64,000 nt of DNA, taken from Brachionus manjavacas (lineage: Eukaryota; Rotifera; Eurotatoria; Ploima; Brachionidae). Positions within the stretch are counted from its first letter, which is position 1; each line of letters begins with the position of its first letter. The notes beneath the pieces are model-generated. The model did no database searches. It had not been told where the DNA came from and saw only the letters and a list, made by a program, of their open reading frames with translations. The position numbers were made by a program, and so were the translations under genes. Below are positions 1-8,678 of this stretch, piece after piece. The stretch lies in NCBI GenBank assembly GCA_019054805.1, contig JAHQIY010000042.1, positions 264,916-328,915 on the forward strand. The letters are read 5' to 3'.

Positions 1-1
1 G

Positions 2-448
2 CGTGCGGGTGAGCAAGGAAGAGGGTTTGCTGTAGTCGCAGACGAAGTGCGAAACCTCGCAAGTCGCACCGCTGAAGCAACCGGTAGTATCGAAAACATC
101 ATCGCCCAGTTCCAAAAAGACAGCGAAGCGTCGCTCTCTTCCGTCGACATCGTTTGTGGCACAGCACATCAACGTTCAAATGAAATTGAGCTTCTTTCAC
201 AAGCAATGAATGAAGTAGTAGATGAGATGAAACAAGCACTTGCTCATGCAAACAGTATTCAGCAACAATCGAGTAGCACGGCGCACTTAAGTCATGAGGT
301 CCAAGGTAAAGTTCAAGTGATAAACCAACATGCGAACCAAACCACCGAGTCAGCGGCGCAAACAAGAGACATCAGTATGAATCTTGAGCAACTTTCTGAA
401 CACCTAGAGCAGTTGCTCGCACAATTTACCCTTTCAACAAAGAAATAA
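2..448 (+). CDS. Methyl-accepting chemotaxis protein, C-terminal fragment
   Basis: The frame is open at the left window edge, so only the last 148 codons are present. The visible part begins with the hallmark tip of the MCP cytoplasmic signalling hairpin ([18 protein letters not shown]), where CheA and CheW dock, followed by a descending coiled-coil helix rich in Gln, Ser and Ala and ending in a Lys-Lys tail. A GTG at 47 inside the hairpin is not a real start. The ligand domain and membrane segments lie outside the window, so the stimulus cannot be inferred. There is no C-terminal NWETF-type pentapeptide for CheR tethering. Function in chemotaxis signalling is known for the family; completeness upstream is assumed. 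Confidence 0.95.
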   Translation, partial: RAGEQGRGFAVVADEVRNLASRTAEATGSIENIIAQFQKDSEASLSSVDIVCGTAHQRSNEIELLSQAMNEVVDEMKQALAHANSIQQQSSSTAHLSHEVQGKVQVINQHANQTTESAAQTRDISMNLEQLSEHLEQLLAQFTLSTKK

Positions 449-490
449 GCGAATAATGGGTATTTTTGTTCGACTAAATGACAATAAAGG

Positions 491-518
491 TTGAAGCATA
501 ATATTTGAAAGGTAATAT
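491..518 (+). promoter_or_regulatory. Possible sigma-70 promoter for asnS
   Basis: TTGAAG at 491-496 and TAATAT at 513-518 are separated by 16 bp. Both boxes match consensus only partly. It is the best match between the receptor stop and asnS; no experimental support. Confidence 0.3.
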
Positions 519-545
519 GTTCCATTGAATCTATAGAATTCTATC

Positions 546-597
546 CAACCCAATGTTTGCTCATTATTTATTCGGTGAGTATTGCAACATTGGGTTG
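546..597 (+). promoter_or_regulatory. Imperfect inverted repeat in the asnS leader
   Basis: The arms at 546-560 and 584-597 (GCAACATTGGGTTG on the right) pair over about 13 bp with one bulged T and a loop of about 23 nt, followed by a short T-run. It sits between the presumed promoter and the asnS start, so it could be a leader hairpin, or a weak terminator of the upstream receptor gene. Confidence 0.45.
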
Positions 598-628
598 AAT
601 TTTTACCTCAATGGAGAATATTGAAAAC

Positions 629-2029
629 ATGACTTACGCGCCTGTATCAGACGTTTTGAAAGGTCAGCTAGCAGTAGACAGTGAAGTAACTGTTCGTGGC
701 TGGATCCGTTCACGTCGTGATTCCAAAGCTGGAATCTCTTTCCTTGCCATTTATGACGGCTCTTGTTTCGACCCGATTCAGGCCGTGGTCCCTAATAATC
801 TTAATAATTACGAAGACGAAGTACTAAAGCTGACTACTGGCTGCTCTGTTGAAGTAACAGGTAAGATTGTTGAGTCTCCTGCGAAAGGTCAAGACTTCGA
901 ACTAGCAGCAACTGACGTAAAAGTTGTTGGCTGGGTTGAAGACGCAGAAACTTACCCAATGGCAAAAACACGCCACTCTATCGAATACTTACGTGAAGTA
1001 GCACACCTACGTCCACGTACAAACGTAATCGGTGCTGTTGCACGTGTTCGTAACTGCCTGTCTCAAGCGATTCACCGCTTCTACCACGAGCAAGGCTACT
1101 TCTGGGTATCTGCGCCGCTAATCACTGCTTCTGATGCGGAAGGTGCTGGTGAAATGTTCCGCGTATCTACGCTAGACATGGAAAACCTGCCTCGCACTGA
1201 AAAAGGCGACGTAGATTTCAATGAAGATTTCTTCGGTAAAGAGACCTTCCTAACGGTATCTGGTCAGCTAAACGCAGAAGCATACGCTTGTGCCCTAAGC
1301 AAAGTGTACACATTCGGCCCTACGTTCCGCGCAGAAAACTCAAACACTAGCCGCCACCTAGCTGAATTCTGGATGGTTGAACCTGAAGTTGCATTCGCTG
1401 ATCTAGAAGATATCGCTAAGCTGTCTGAAGATATGCTGAAGTACGTATTCAAAGCAGTGCTTGCTGAATGTCGTGACGATCTTGAGTTCTTCGCTCAACG
1501 TATCGACAAAGAAGCAATCACTCGTCTAGAGCAGTTTGTTTCTTCTGACTTCGCTCAAGTTGACTACACTGACGCAATCCAAATCCTTCTGGATTCTGGT
1601 CGTGAGTTCGAATTCCCTGTTGAATGGGGTATCGATATGTCTTCTGAGCACGAGCGTTTCCTAGCAGAAGAACACTTCAAAGCACCTGTTATCGTTAAGA
1701 ACTACCCGAAAGACATCAAAGCTTTCTACATGCGTTCTAACGACGATGGTAAAACAGTTGCTGCGATGGACGTTCTAGCACCAGGCATCGGTGAGATCAT
1801 CGGTGGTGCTCAACGTGAAGAGCGTTTAGACGTACTGGATGCTCGTATGCGCGAAATGGGTATCGACCCTGAACACATGAGCTGGTACCGTGACCTGCGT
1901 AAATACGGCACTGTGCCACACGCTGGCTTCGGTCTAGGTTTTGAGCGTCTAGTCTCTTACGTAACGGGTATGGGCAACGTTCGTGACGTGATTCCATTCC
2001 CACGTACGCCACGCTCTGCAAACTTCTAA
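629..2029 (+). CDS. asnS: Asparaginyl-tRNA synthetase
   Basis: Class IIb aminoacyl-tRNA synthetase that charges tRNA-Asn with asparagine in the cytoplasm. The N-terminal OB-fold anticodon-binding domain (about residues 1-110, with [14 protein letters not shown]) is followed by the class II catalytic core: motif 2 around the [21 protein letters not shown] stretch and motif 3 [10 protein letters not shown] near the C-terminus. At 466 aa it has the family's usual length. An in-frame ATG at 611 would add six residues; the ATG at 629 is preferred because the protein then begins [10 protein letters not shown] as in relatives and the GGAG at 613-616 lies upstream as a ribosome site, although its spacing is long. 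It is a single gene closed by a strong terminator. Confidence 0.97.
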   Translation: MTYAPVSDVLKGQLAVDSEVTVRGWIRSRRDSKAGISFLAIYDGSCFDPIQAVVPNNLNNYEDEVLKLTTGCSVEVTGKIVESPAKGQDFELAATDVKVVGWVEDAETYPMAKTRHSIEYLREVAHLRPRTNVIGAVARVRNCLSQAIHRFYHEQGYFWVSAPLITASDAEGAGEMFRVSTLDMENLPRTEKGDVDFNEDFFGKETFLTVSGQLNAEAYACALSKVYTFGPTFRAENSNTSRHLAEFWMVEPEVAFADLEDIAKLSEDMLKYVFKAVLAECRDDLEFFAQRIDKEAITRLEQFVSSDFAQVDYTDAIQILLDSGREFEFPVEWGIDMSSEHERFLAEEHFKAPVIVKNYPKDIKAFYMRSNDDGKTVAAMDVLAPGIGEIIGGAQREERLDVLDARMREMGIDPEHMSWYRDLRKYGTVPHAGFGLGFERLVSYVTGMGNVRDVIPFPRTPRSANF

Positions 2030-2048
2030 ATCGAAGTTAAGAACAGCA

Positions 2049-2075
2049 AAAGCCTCCGAAATCGGAGGCTTTTTT
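2049..2075 (+). terminator. Rho-independent terminator of asnS
   Basis: GC-rich stem AGCCTCCG/CGGAGGCT followed by a T-run at 2071-2075, 20 bp after the asnS stop. Confidence 0.9.
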
Positions 2076-2158
2076 GTATCTATCAAATACGCAAACCTTC
2101 CCTGCTTGGATCATAATTAATACTGTGACGCAGTATGATCACAGTGAGGAAGATTGTT

Positions 2159-2350
2159 ATGAGAGTATTCAGACTCGATGACTTGTCTTATAACGGAAGA
2201 CACGAACATTCAATGGATTGGGATCATCCCTCTGGAAGCCAACCTTATTATTGGCACCCTGACTGGCTACAAAATGCCGAGGACCTAATGGGAATCTATC
2301 CTAGCGACTCAGATCCTTCTGTTAGCCATCCGGACAATGTCAGAAACTAA
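2159..2350 (+). CDS. Small PYYWHPDWL-motif protein (paralogue 1)
   Basis: Unrecognised 63-aa soluble protein with no signal peptide or membrane segment. The central stretch PSGSQPYYWHPDWLQNAED is almost repeated in the 99-aa protein encoded at 4265-4564 (PSGQPYYWHPDWLHIAED), so the two are paralogues of a small family with a conserved aromatic/His/Asp core. The ATG at 2159 is chosen because GAGGA at 2146-2150 lies 8 nt upstream; an upstream in-frame start at 2135 has no ribosome site. It has its own transcription unit, ending at a hairpin shared with the convergent small membrane protein gene. Function unknown. Confidence 0.75.
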   Translation: MRVFRLDDLSYNGRHEHSMDWDHPSGSQPYYWHPDWLQNAEDLMGIYPSDSDPSVSHPDNVRN

Positions 2351-2354
2351 CGGC

Positions 2355-2390
2355 CAAAAAGAGGGCTAACCATTTTTGGGTTAGCCCTTT
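2355..2390 (-). terminator. Terminator, probably bidirectional
   Basis: Stem AGGGCTAAC/GTTAGCCCT (2362-2370, 2380-2388). On the minus strand it is followed by a T-run, so it fits best as the terminator of the small membrane protein gene; it can also stop the plus-strand gene. Confidence 0.8.
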
Positions 2391-2396
2391 CACAAC

Positions 2397-2606
2397 TCAC
2401 TCTATGCTATCGGTTTTGGCTGCGTATCGAATTCCATATAAACAGATGGCAAACATAACAAATGGTATGGCTGCTGCCGTGTATTCAGTCCACGCTAAAG
2501 TGGCAAAAGACTTCGCCAAAATTAGGTGACCAAACACCAGTAGACTCGCGCAAATTATCGCGACAAACACCAAACGGTACTCATGTTTATAACGTCGTTT
2601 TTCCAT
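2397..2606 (-). CDS. Small two-helix membrane protein, unknown function
   Basis: 69-aa protein with a basic N-terminus (MEKRRYKHEYR), a first hydrophobic helix at about residues 12-32 and a second at about 42-62, giving an inner-membrane hairpin with a short polar tail. AGGGG lies 7 nt upstream of the ATG. No family was recognised. It is convergent with the PYYWHPDWL gene and codirectional with the downstream-numbered YdcR-like gene, but an 82-bp gap separates the two. Confidence 0.65.
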   Translation of the reverse strand: MEKRRYKHEYRLVFVAIICASLLVFGHLILAKSFATLAWTEYTAAAIPFVMFAICLYGIRYAAKTDSIE

Positions 2607-2688
2607 AACTAACCCCTCGCAATAGCAATGGGGTTATTTCACCACAGTTTGTTTCAGGCCTAACGGTACAGTTGAACCGAAAAACGCC

Positions 2689-4077
2689 CTAGCAGTTAAC
2701 TAACTGCCCTATTTTTTTGAGCGCGCTCTCAACCTTATCAGTCAGTTCGAAGGAGATGTTGATACGCATACAGTTCTGAAATTGAGTGTTGGCGGCAAAC
2801 AGATTGCCATACGCGATTGAGATGTCGGATTTCTTCAATTCTTGGTAGATAAGGTAAGTATCAATCACCGACTCAAACTCAAGCCAGAGAAAATACCCCC
2901 CTTCGGGCTTCTGCACCGCAACAACACCCGGTAAACACCTATTTATCCAGCTAAGATATTCTTTCTGCCTTGTATGCAATTGCTTACGAAGTTTTCGTAA
3001 GTGATTGTCATAACTTTCGAATTGAAGGTAATGAGCAACACCTTGTTGAATAGGTGAACTTGCCGATAACGTCGAAGTAAGCTGTTGCTTCTGTAACCTG
3101 TCACTCAAAGTTCTATTAACTACCCACCCTATTCGGTAGCCGGGACAAAGTGATTTAGACAGAGAACCACACAGCAACACTTGGTCTTGGTCATCCCAAT
3201 ACTTTAGTGGGTACGGTTTACGCTCCTCGAAATGCAATTCTGCATAGACATCGTCTTCAATTAGGTAGACATCATATTGGTTTGCCAGCTCAACCACTGA
3301 TCGTTTGGACGCATCGCTTAATGAGGCACCGGTCGGGTTTTGATAGTTCGCCATTAACCAACAGGCTTTCACATCGTTTTGGCTAAATGCCTGCTCAAGC
3401 TGTGGTAGTTCTATCCCAGTTGAAGAATTGACGGGCACTTGAATTACATTGAGCTTTAACCGCTCTACCGCTTGTAAAGCGCCATAGAAGGTAGGCGTTT
3501 CAATCACAACCGTATCGCCCGGTTCACAGACAACCTGCAAGCTAAGATTCAGCGCCTCCATGGCTCCCGAAGTCAGCACAATATCTTCATGGGACACTGT
3601 AACTCCATGAGTTATATAGCGCTGAGCAATCATTCTCCTTAACGCTTCATTACCCGGTGGTAAATTTTGTATCACACTTTCTGCTGGGACTTTTCTACCC
3701 GCACTGGCTAAATGGCGGTTGAGCGATTGAAGAGGAAACAAATCAGGTGTGGGAAAGGCGGAACCAAACGCGACCGCTGCTTGATTATTACTTTTTAGAA
3801 ACTCGTAGAGTTCGTCATTGTATTCACTTCGAACAGTCGGCTGAGATCTTTCTCGTTGACCATTTTCGATGGCTGACGTAACAAAGTAACCAGACTGCGG
3901 TTTCGCCTTGATCCACCCTTCTGATTCAAGCAGTTGATATGCTTGCAACACGGTCGCTGAACTGACCGAAAAGCTTTTGCTTGCTGCACGAAGGGACGGG
4001 ATTTTTTCCCCGGAACGCCACGTGTTATCGATTATCTGTTGCTTTAATTTTTCTGCTAATTGCTGGTAGCGATTCAT
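2689..4077 (-). CDS. ydcR: MocR-type (GntR-aminotransferase) regulator, YdcR-like
   Basis: 462-aa fusion of an N-terminal GntR winged-helix DNA-binding domain (about residues 1-70, with RSGEKIPSLRAASKSF and the recognition-helix region SSATVLQAYQLLESEGW) and a class I aminotransferase-like PLP domain. The probable PLP lysine is K308 in GSLSKSLCPGYRIGW. The whole-length similarity is to E. coli YdcR. MocR proteins use a PLP or amine ligand to control a gene that is often divergent; here the divergent neighbour is the PYYWHPDWL protein at 4265. The ATG at 4077 has GAGGG just upstream and begins MNRYQQLAEKL; a start at 4125 would add 16 residues without a good ribosome site. The regulated pathway cannot be deduced. 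Confidence 0.88.
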   Translation of the reverse strand: MNRYQQLAEKLKQQIIDNTWRSGEKIPSLRAASKSFSVSSATVLQAYQLLESEGWIKAKPQSGYFVTSAIENGQRERSQPTVRSEYNDELYEFLKSNNQAAVAFGSAFPTPDLFPLQSLNRHLASAGRKVPAESVIQNLPPGNEALRRMIAQRYITHGVTVSHEDIVLTSGAMEALNLSLQVVCEPGDTVVIETPTFYGALQAVERLKLNVIQVPVNSSTGIELPQLEQAFSQNDVKACWLMANYQNPTGASLSDASKRSVVELANQYDVYLIEDDVYAELHFEERKPYPLKYWDDQDQVLLCGSLSKSLCPGYRIGWVVNRTLSDRLQKQQLTSTLSASSPIQQGVAHYLQFESYDNHLRKLRKQLHTRQKEYLSWINRCLPGVVAVQKPEGGYFLWLEFESVIDTYLIYQELKKSDISIAYGNLFAANTQFQNCMRINISFELTDKVESALKKIGQLVNC

Positions 4078-4176
4078 AGTTCCCTCATCATTGCCCAGCA
4101 AAGATACCATAGTCAGAAGAATCATGGGCTTACAAGCTTCTCACTCTAAGGCTTTGTTTTTAGCGAACCCTGTTTG

Positions 4177-4210
4177 TAGAGTTTAATCACATTAAATATT
4201 AAAAACTCTG
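4177..4210. promoter_or_regulatory. Inverted repeat between divergent ydcR and the 99-aa gene
   Basis: AGAGTTT at 4178-4184 and AAACTCT at 4203-4209 form a perfect 7-bp inverted repeat with an AT-rich 18-bp centre. It lies in the 187-bp divergent region, which makes it a candidate operator for the MocR-type regulator. Inference only. Confidence 0.35.
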
Positions 4211-4264
4211 TTACATTTATCAGGTAATAGTGATCCAAACAACCTTACATAAGGGATGATAATA

Positions 4265-4564
4265 ATGAAAAAATACGATTCGTCACATATCGAGTACAAA
4301 GGCGAAAGCAACGGTGTACATAGTTGGACAACACCTTCTGGCCAACCGTATTACTGGCACCCTGATTGGCTACACATTGCGGAAGATGCGACTGGCTCAC
4401 ACCCAAAGCAAGACATTGAAGTGACAGACGGTGAACAAGCGACTGAGAAGCACGCTGCGAAAGCGATTCTCTCCTACCTAAACAAGTGGGCAGCAGACAA
4501 ACTGGGCAAAAATCCGGACATCGAAACAAACGCTATTGAATCTCAGATGAACCTCAAAAAGTAA
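4265..4564 (+). CDS. Small PYYWHPDWL-motif protein (paralogue 2)
   Basis: Unrecognised 99-aa soluble protein. Residues about 15-45 share the PSGQPYYWHPDWLHIAED core with the 63-aa protein at 2159-2350; this copy has an extra C-terminal segment (about 60-99) rich in Ala, Lys and Asn that is likely helical. The ATG at 4265 is preferred over 4256 because AAGGG at 4251-4255 has 9-nt spacing to it and would abut the earlier one. It is transcribed divergently from the ydcR-like regulator, which in MocR families often controls the neighbour. No catalytic motif, signal peptide or membrane helix is seen. Confidence 0.75.
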   Translation: MKKYDSSHIEYKGESNGVHSWTTPSGQPYYWHPDWLHIAEDATGSHPKQDIEVTDGEQATEKHAAKAILSYLNKWAADKLGKNPDIETNAIESQMNLKK

Positions 4565-4570
4565 ACCTCA

Positions 4571-4600
4571 GTGCGCACCTTAAAGGGTGCGCGCTTGCTT
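4571..4600 (+). terminator. Weak terminator-like hairpin
   Basis: GCGCACC/GGTGCGC stem just after the 99-aa gene, followed by a mixed C/T tract rather than a clean T-run. Confidence 0.5.
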
Positions 4601-4692
4601 CTTACCCGCTCTCATCCTAAACCTAGTACTAAAGTTGCAAAAATGTATCAATAGACGAAACAAATCGATAGAATGCTCGGTCATTTATTACA

Positions 4693-4728
4693 TAGACAAA
4701 TCTATTACTCCGTTTTCATATTTGTCTA
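4693..4728. promoter_or_regulatory. Perfect 9-bp inverted repeat upstream of the HD-GYP gene
   Basis: TAGACAAAT (4693-4701) and ATTTGTCTA (4720-4728), separated by 18 bp, lie 45 bp before the start codon. The spacing suits a dimeric repressor or activator site rather than a terminator, since there is no T-run. Confidence 0.4.
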
Positions 4729-4772
4729 CAGGCTAGTTTTCGTCATATTGATAATGATATAAAGGCTTTGAC

Positions 4773-6263
4773 ATGGTTAACTCACATTACAATGCGTCTT
4801 TGACCCTAAAGCTGTATGCACTTGCAGCTGTGGTTTTCGGTCTTTATGGTGGTCGCGTCTGCCCGATGTTGGAAACTCTGACATCTACAGAGCTCTTCAC
4901 ACATGTAGCAGTCACATTTGGTGCTGTTTATCTGTTGCGTCATTTGGTCCTTCAGCAGCACACACTTGTTAAAGAACAAAAGCACGCACAGTTAGATACC
5001 ACGCTTATGTTTTTTGGCAGCTTGATACTTGCCACCTTCTATAACGTCTATTATGACTTTCCTCTCGACAGCAATCTTAAAGTTCTGTTCGGAATGAGCT
5101 TGTTCGGTTTCTTTACCGGCTTACTGCTGCAACTCGATTCTAAAATCAAATGCTTCGATAGTTTAAACAGCGCGGAGCGTTACCAATTTGAACTCAGTGG
5201 TGAACGACAATCCATGGTTAAGCAGATGATTTTTCTCATTAGCCTGCTGTTAATCACATTGACCTCAATGCTTGCTATGGTTGCCGTTAAAGACATCTTT
5301 TGGCTTGAGCATAATCCCGAGCGAATATTAGATGGCACTGGTAAGGTCAGCGTCATAAAAGAGTTTATTTATATCTCCATTGTGCTTGGCGCTTATGTCA
5401 TCGCTATCATGGTTCAATGGAGCAAGCTAATGCGAAAAGTGTTGAGTGCTCAAGAGTGCTCACTCATAGAGGTCGCTAACGGAAACATTTCTAAACGTGT
5501 TCCTATCTTCGAACACGATGAGTTAGGCTCAATGGCTTCTCTGACCAACCAAATGCTTGATAGTTTAGAGTCGTCGCAAGATGAAGTAAAAACTACGCGC
5601 GACGTCGCCATTGTCAGCCTATCAGCACTTGCTGAATCACGTGACAATGAAACCGGTGCCCATATTCTTCGTACTCAAGAATATGTCCGAGCGTTGGCAA
5701 AATATCTGTCTCAGTTTGAAGTACACAAACCTTTACTGACTGAAAACTATATCGAGCTACTCTACAAATCCGCTCCACTGCATGATGTAGGTAAAGTCGG
5801 TATCCCCGACAATATCCTTCTCAAGCCGGGCAAACTCACTGATGAAGAGTTTGAAATAATGAAGCGTCATCCCGAAATCGGAGCCAAAGCCCTCTCAATG
5901 GCTGAAGGGCAGCTCGGTAGCAACTCATTCCTACAGCTCGCTAAAGAGATCTCCTTAACTCACCATGAAAAATGGAACGGCAGTGGCTACCCTAACGGGC
6001 TTAAAGGGGAAGAAATACCGCTTTCAGGGCGATTGATGGCACTAGCGGATGTTTATGATGCACTCATTTCTGAACGTGTATACAAAAAAGCATTTAGTCA
6101 TGAGAAAGCAAAGTCTATTATTCTCGAAGGCAACAAAGTCCACTTTGATCCACAGATCGTTGAAGCATTCCTCGCTATTGAAGACGAGTTTGTCGCCATT
6201 GCTCATAAATATCGAGAGCTAGAAGCTAAGGAAAACGAACTAGAGCAATTGATGCACGCATAA
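4773..6263 (+). CDS. Membrane-bound HD-GYP cyclic-di-GMP phosphodiesterase
   Basis: 496-aa protein expected to hydrolyse c-di-GMP at the cytoplasmic face of the inner membrane. The N-terminal part has about six hydrophobic segments (roughly 12-28, 42-60, 78-93, 104-120, 150-172, 197-215), then a HAMP-like linker (about 218-268) and a complete HD-GYP domain (about 275-470). Visible metal and catalytic residues are H297, the HD pair H337-D338, H366, H397-H398 and the NGSGYP signature at about 402-407, so it is expected to be active. The membrane region is not a sensor domain I recognise. It is monocistronic: a terminator follows and no codirectional neighbour is close. Confidence 0.92.
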   Translation: MVNSHYNASLTLKLYALAAVVFGLYGGRVCPMLETLTSTELFTHVAVTFGAVYLLRHLVLQQHTLVKEQKHAQLDTTLMFFGSLILATFYNVYYDFPLDSNLKVLFGMSLFGFFTGLLLQLDSKIKCFDSLNSAERYQFELSGERQSMVKQMIFLISLLLITLTSMLAMVAVKDIFWLEHNPERILDGTGKVSVIKEFIYISIVLGAYVIAIMVQWSKLMRKVLSAQECSLIEVANGNISKRVPIFEHDELGSMASLTNQMLDSLESSQDEVKTTRDVAIVSLSALAESRDNETGAHILRTQEYVRALAKYLSQFEVHKPLLTENYIELLYKSAPLHDVGKVGIPDNILLKPGKLTDEEFEIMKRHPEIGAKALSMAEGQLGSNSFLQLAKEISLTHHEKWNGSGYPNGLKGEEIPLSGRLMALADVYDALISERVYKKAFSHEKAKSIILEGNKVHFDPQIVEAFLAIEDEFVAIAHKYRELEAKENELEQLMHA

Positions 6264-6295
6264 TAGGTACTAGACCTCTTCATTTTTCTGCATTT

Positions 6296-6331
6296 AAAGT
6301 CCCTTTACTTCGAAAATAAAGGGACTTTTCA
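6296..6331 (+). terminator. Rho-independent terminator of the HD-GYP gene
   Basis: 12-bp stem AAAGTCCCTTTA/TAAAGGGACTTT ending in a T-run, 32 bp past the stop. Confidence 0.85.
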
Positions 6332-6480
6332 TATTAAAAACTTGGCTTAAACAAAATCCTCACCAAATTACGACGCTTTTTTAAATTTTCTTCACTTTCG
6401 CTGTTGTTTCACTCTACGTAGAAAGGTATAAATAACCGAGTTACTTATACCTATCCCTTCGATAAACATGGATGACCATT

Positions 6481-7671
6481 ATGTTTGAAAAAGTAGTCGC
6501 TGCTCCCGCAGACCCTATTCTTGGCCTAACTGAAGAATTTAAGAAAGACGCTCGTGCTGAAAAGATTAACCTTGGCGTGGGTATCTACAAAAATGAACAA
6601 GGTGAAACCCCTGTTCTAGCAACCGTTAAAAAAGCGGAAGCGGCACTTATTGAAACAGAAAAGACCAAGTCTTACCTAACTATCGAAGGTACTGCTGAGT
6701 ACGCTTTAGCAGTTCAAAAACTTCTTTTTGGCAATGACGCAGAAATCGTCGCCAACAAGCGTGGTAAAACGGCGCAAGCTCCAGGTGGTACTGGTGCACT
6801 TCGCGTTGCTGGTGAGTTTATTAAACGCCAACTGGGTGAAGTAAAGATTTGGATCAGTAACCCAACTTGGGCTAACCACAACGGTGTCTTTGCTGCAGCA
6901 GGTATCGAGACTGCGCAGTACAGCTACTACAATGCTGAAACTAAAGACAAAGATTTCGCTTCTATGGTTGCCGATCTAGAGCAAGCATCTGAAGGCGATG
7001 TCGTTCTTCTTCACGGCTGCTGCCATAACCCAACAGGTATCGACCCAACAGCAGAAGAGTGGGAAACACTGGCTAAGCTTGTTGCAGACAAAAAGCTTCT
7101 TCCACTATTCGACTTCGCTTACCAAGGTTTTGCTAAAGGCGTTGAAGAAGATGCAGCGGGTCTTCGTATCTTTGCTCAGTACAACAAAGAGATTCTAGTC
7201 GCGAGCTCTTTCTCAAAGAACTTCGGTCTATACAATGAGCGCGTAGGTGCATTTACACTCGTCGCAGAGTCAGGAGAAGTGGCAACGACAGCCTTCTCAC
7301 AAGTGAAAGCAATCATCCGCTCAATCTACTCTAACCCACCAGCACACGGCAGCGCAGTAGTAACTCACATCCTGAACAATGCCGATCTACGTGCAGAGTG
7401 GGAAGCTGAAGTGAAAGAGATGCGTGATCGTATTCAGGAAATGCGTGAACTATTCGTGGCAACACTAAAAGAACAAGGCGTTGACGCTGACTTTAGCTTC
7501 ATCGAACGTCAAAATGGCATGTTCTCATTCTCTGGCCTGACTAAAGAGCAAGTTACTCGCCTTAAAGAGGAATTCGCAATTTACATCGTAGGTTCTGGCC
7601 GTATCAGTGTAGCGGGTATGACGAAAGCTAACATGCTTCCACTTTGTAAAGGTATTGCTGCGGTTCTATAA
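6481..7671 (+). CDS. aspC: Aspartate/aromatic aminotransferase
   Basis: Class I PLP-dependent aminotransferase interconverting aspartate and 2-oxoglutarate with oxaloacetate and glutamate; relatives also accept aromatic amino acids. With the ATG at 6481 the protein is 396 aa, the length of E. coli AspC, and the PLP lysine in [15 protein letters not shown] falls at residue 246 exactly as in that enzyme. Other signatures are [24 protein letters not shown] and [13 protein letters not shown] at 6470-6474 serves as ribosome site; an in-frame ATG at 6472 would overlap it. Monocistronic, ending at a bidirectional terminator. AspC and the very similar TyrB are hard to separate by eye, but AspC is the closer match. 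Confidence 0.93.
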   Translation: MFEKVVAAPADPILGLTEEFKKDARAEKINLGVGIYKNEQGETPVLATVKKAEAALIETEKTKSYLTIEGTAEYALAVQKLLFGNDAEIVANKRGKTAQAPGGTGALRVAGEFIKRQLGEVKIWISNPTWANHNGVFAAAGIETAQYSYYNAETKDKDFASMVADLEQASEGDVVLLHGCCHNPTGIDPTAEEWETLAKLVADKKLLPLFDFAYQGFAKGVEEDAAGLRIFAQYNKEILVASSFSKNFGLYNERVGAFTLVAESGEVATTAFSQVKAIIRSIYSNPPAHGSAVVTHILNNADLRAEWEAEVKEMRDRIQEMRELFVATLKEQGVDADFSFIERQNGMFSFSGLTKEQVTRLKEEFAIYIVGSGRISVAGMTKANMLPLCKGIAAVL

Positions 7672-7690
7672 CAGCTCACCTTCAAAGACC

Positions 7691-7719
7691 AAAAAGCCAG
7701 CTATCTAGCTGGCTTTTTA
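7691..7719. terminator. Bidirectional terminator, aspC / outer-membrane protein
   Basis: 12-bp stem AAAAAGCCAGCT/AGCTGGCTTTTT between convergent genes, with A- and T-runs on both sides. Confidence 0.88.
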
Positions 7720-7730
7720 CTTTTATTGGT

Positions 7731-8384
7731 TTAGAAAAGATATCTCAGAGAAATCCCGCCTTCATTGGTGGTGGCACTGCCTTTGATTCTTGCGGTTTCA
7801 AAGTCGCCGTTTCTATGGGTATAAAAAGCACCTACCGTAAATCGCTCTGCAAACTGATAGTCAGCTCTTACGTTAAACAGCGTTTCTTCCAACAAGTCGG
7901 TGTAGTTAAACTCTCCTCGCCCTGCCAACTCCCATTTCTCAGTCAGCGCATACTTAAGCTCTAAACTCGCTCCAATCGAAGGCTTGCTATCACTAAACAG
8001 CTTTTCTTCAGTACTATCAAGAGTTTGTTTTGCCCACAAATAACCTACTTTGGCGCCCGCAATGACATCAAGCTTGTCCGTCACCGGATAACGATAAGCA
8101 ACGCCAGGTAACAAAGTATAGAGCTCTGTTGTAACATCTTTCGGATGTATAAACCTTGCAGAGTAGTCGAGCGTAAATAGAATGTTTTCGCTCCATACAT
8201 AGTTACCACCCACCGCTAGAGCAGTCGCATTGTTATCACTGCCCAAACTTTCATTTAGCGACCCGGAGCTTAAATCTGCGTAGAGGAAATCATAGTTTAG
8301 TTCGTTTATTTTATTGGGTTCTGCGGCATGCACCGAGCTAGCTAAGAGTAAAGGGGCTAATATCCAACGGTACTTCAATTCCAT
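7731..8384 (-). CDS. Outer-membrane beta-barrel protein, unknown role
   Basis: 217-aa precursor with a signal peptide (basic start, hydrophobic core ILAPLLLASS, cleavage predicted after SVHA at about residue 20). The mature part alternates hydrophobic and polar residues as amphipathic strands with aromatic girdles, and the C-terminus is GGISLRYLF, the terminal aromatic signal read by the BAM complex. The size suggests an 8- to 10-strand barrel. No enzyme or ligand motif was recognised. It is a single gene convergent with aspC. Confidence 0.8.
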   Translation of the reverse strand: MELKYRWILAPLLLASSVHAAEPNKINELNYDFLYADLSSGSLNESLGSDNNATALAVGGNYVWSENILFTLDYSARFIHPKDVTTELYTLLPGVAYRYPVTDKLDVIAGAKVGYLWAKQTLDSTEEKLFSDSKPSIGASLELKYALTEKWELAGRGEFNYTDLLEETLFNVRADYQFAERFTVGAFYTHRNGDFETARIKGSATTNEGGISLRYLF

Positions 8385-8598
8385 TATGACCTCTTAAGTC
8401 CATATACTGCACAAATTAACGGCGGCAAGCTTTCCTATGTCGAGGTAAGATTAGCGGCCAATTTTTCCTACCAGAATCCGCGTTAGATACTGGGTATGTG
8501 ATTTATATTGATAAGAAAATATAGAACAAGTAAGCGTCAAGTTACTGAATAAATTGTGAGAATTATGATCTTGTACGAATTCAAATGCTCATATAGCG

Positions 8599-8625
8599 AA
8601 AAAGATCTCATGTGAGATCTTTTTC
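8599..8625 (-). terminator. Terminator of the 125-aa unknown gene
   Basis: 12-bp stem AAAAAGATCTCA/TGAGATCTTTTT. It lies downstream of the minus-strand gene at 8679-9056. The rest of the 294-bp gap around it (8385-8678) is AT-rich and shows nothing else. Confidence 0.8.
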
Positions 8626-8678
8626 CGATAAGGATGGGCAATCGAGACTAGTGATGGTTTGTTGAAAAAATAGTCTTA

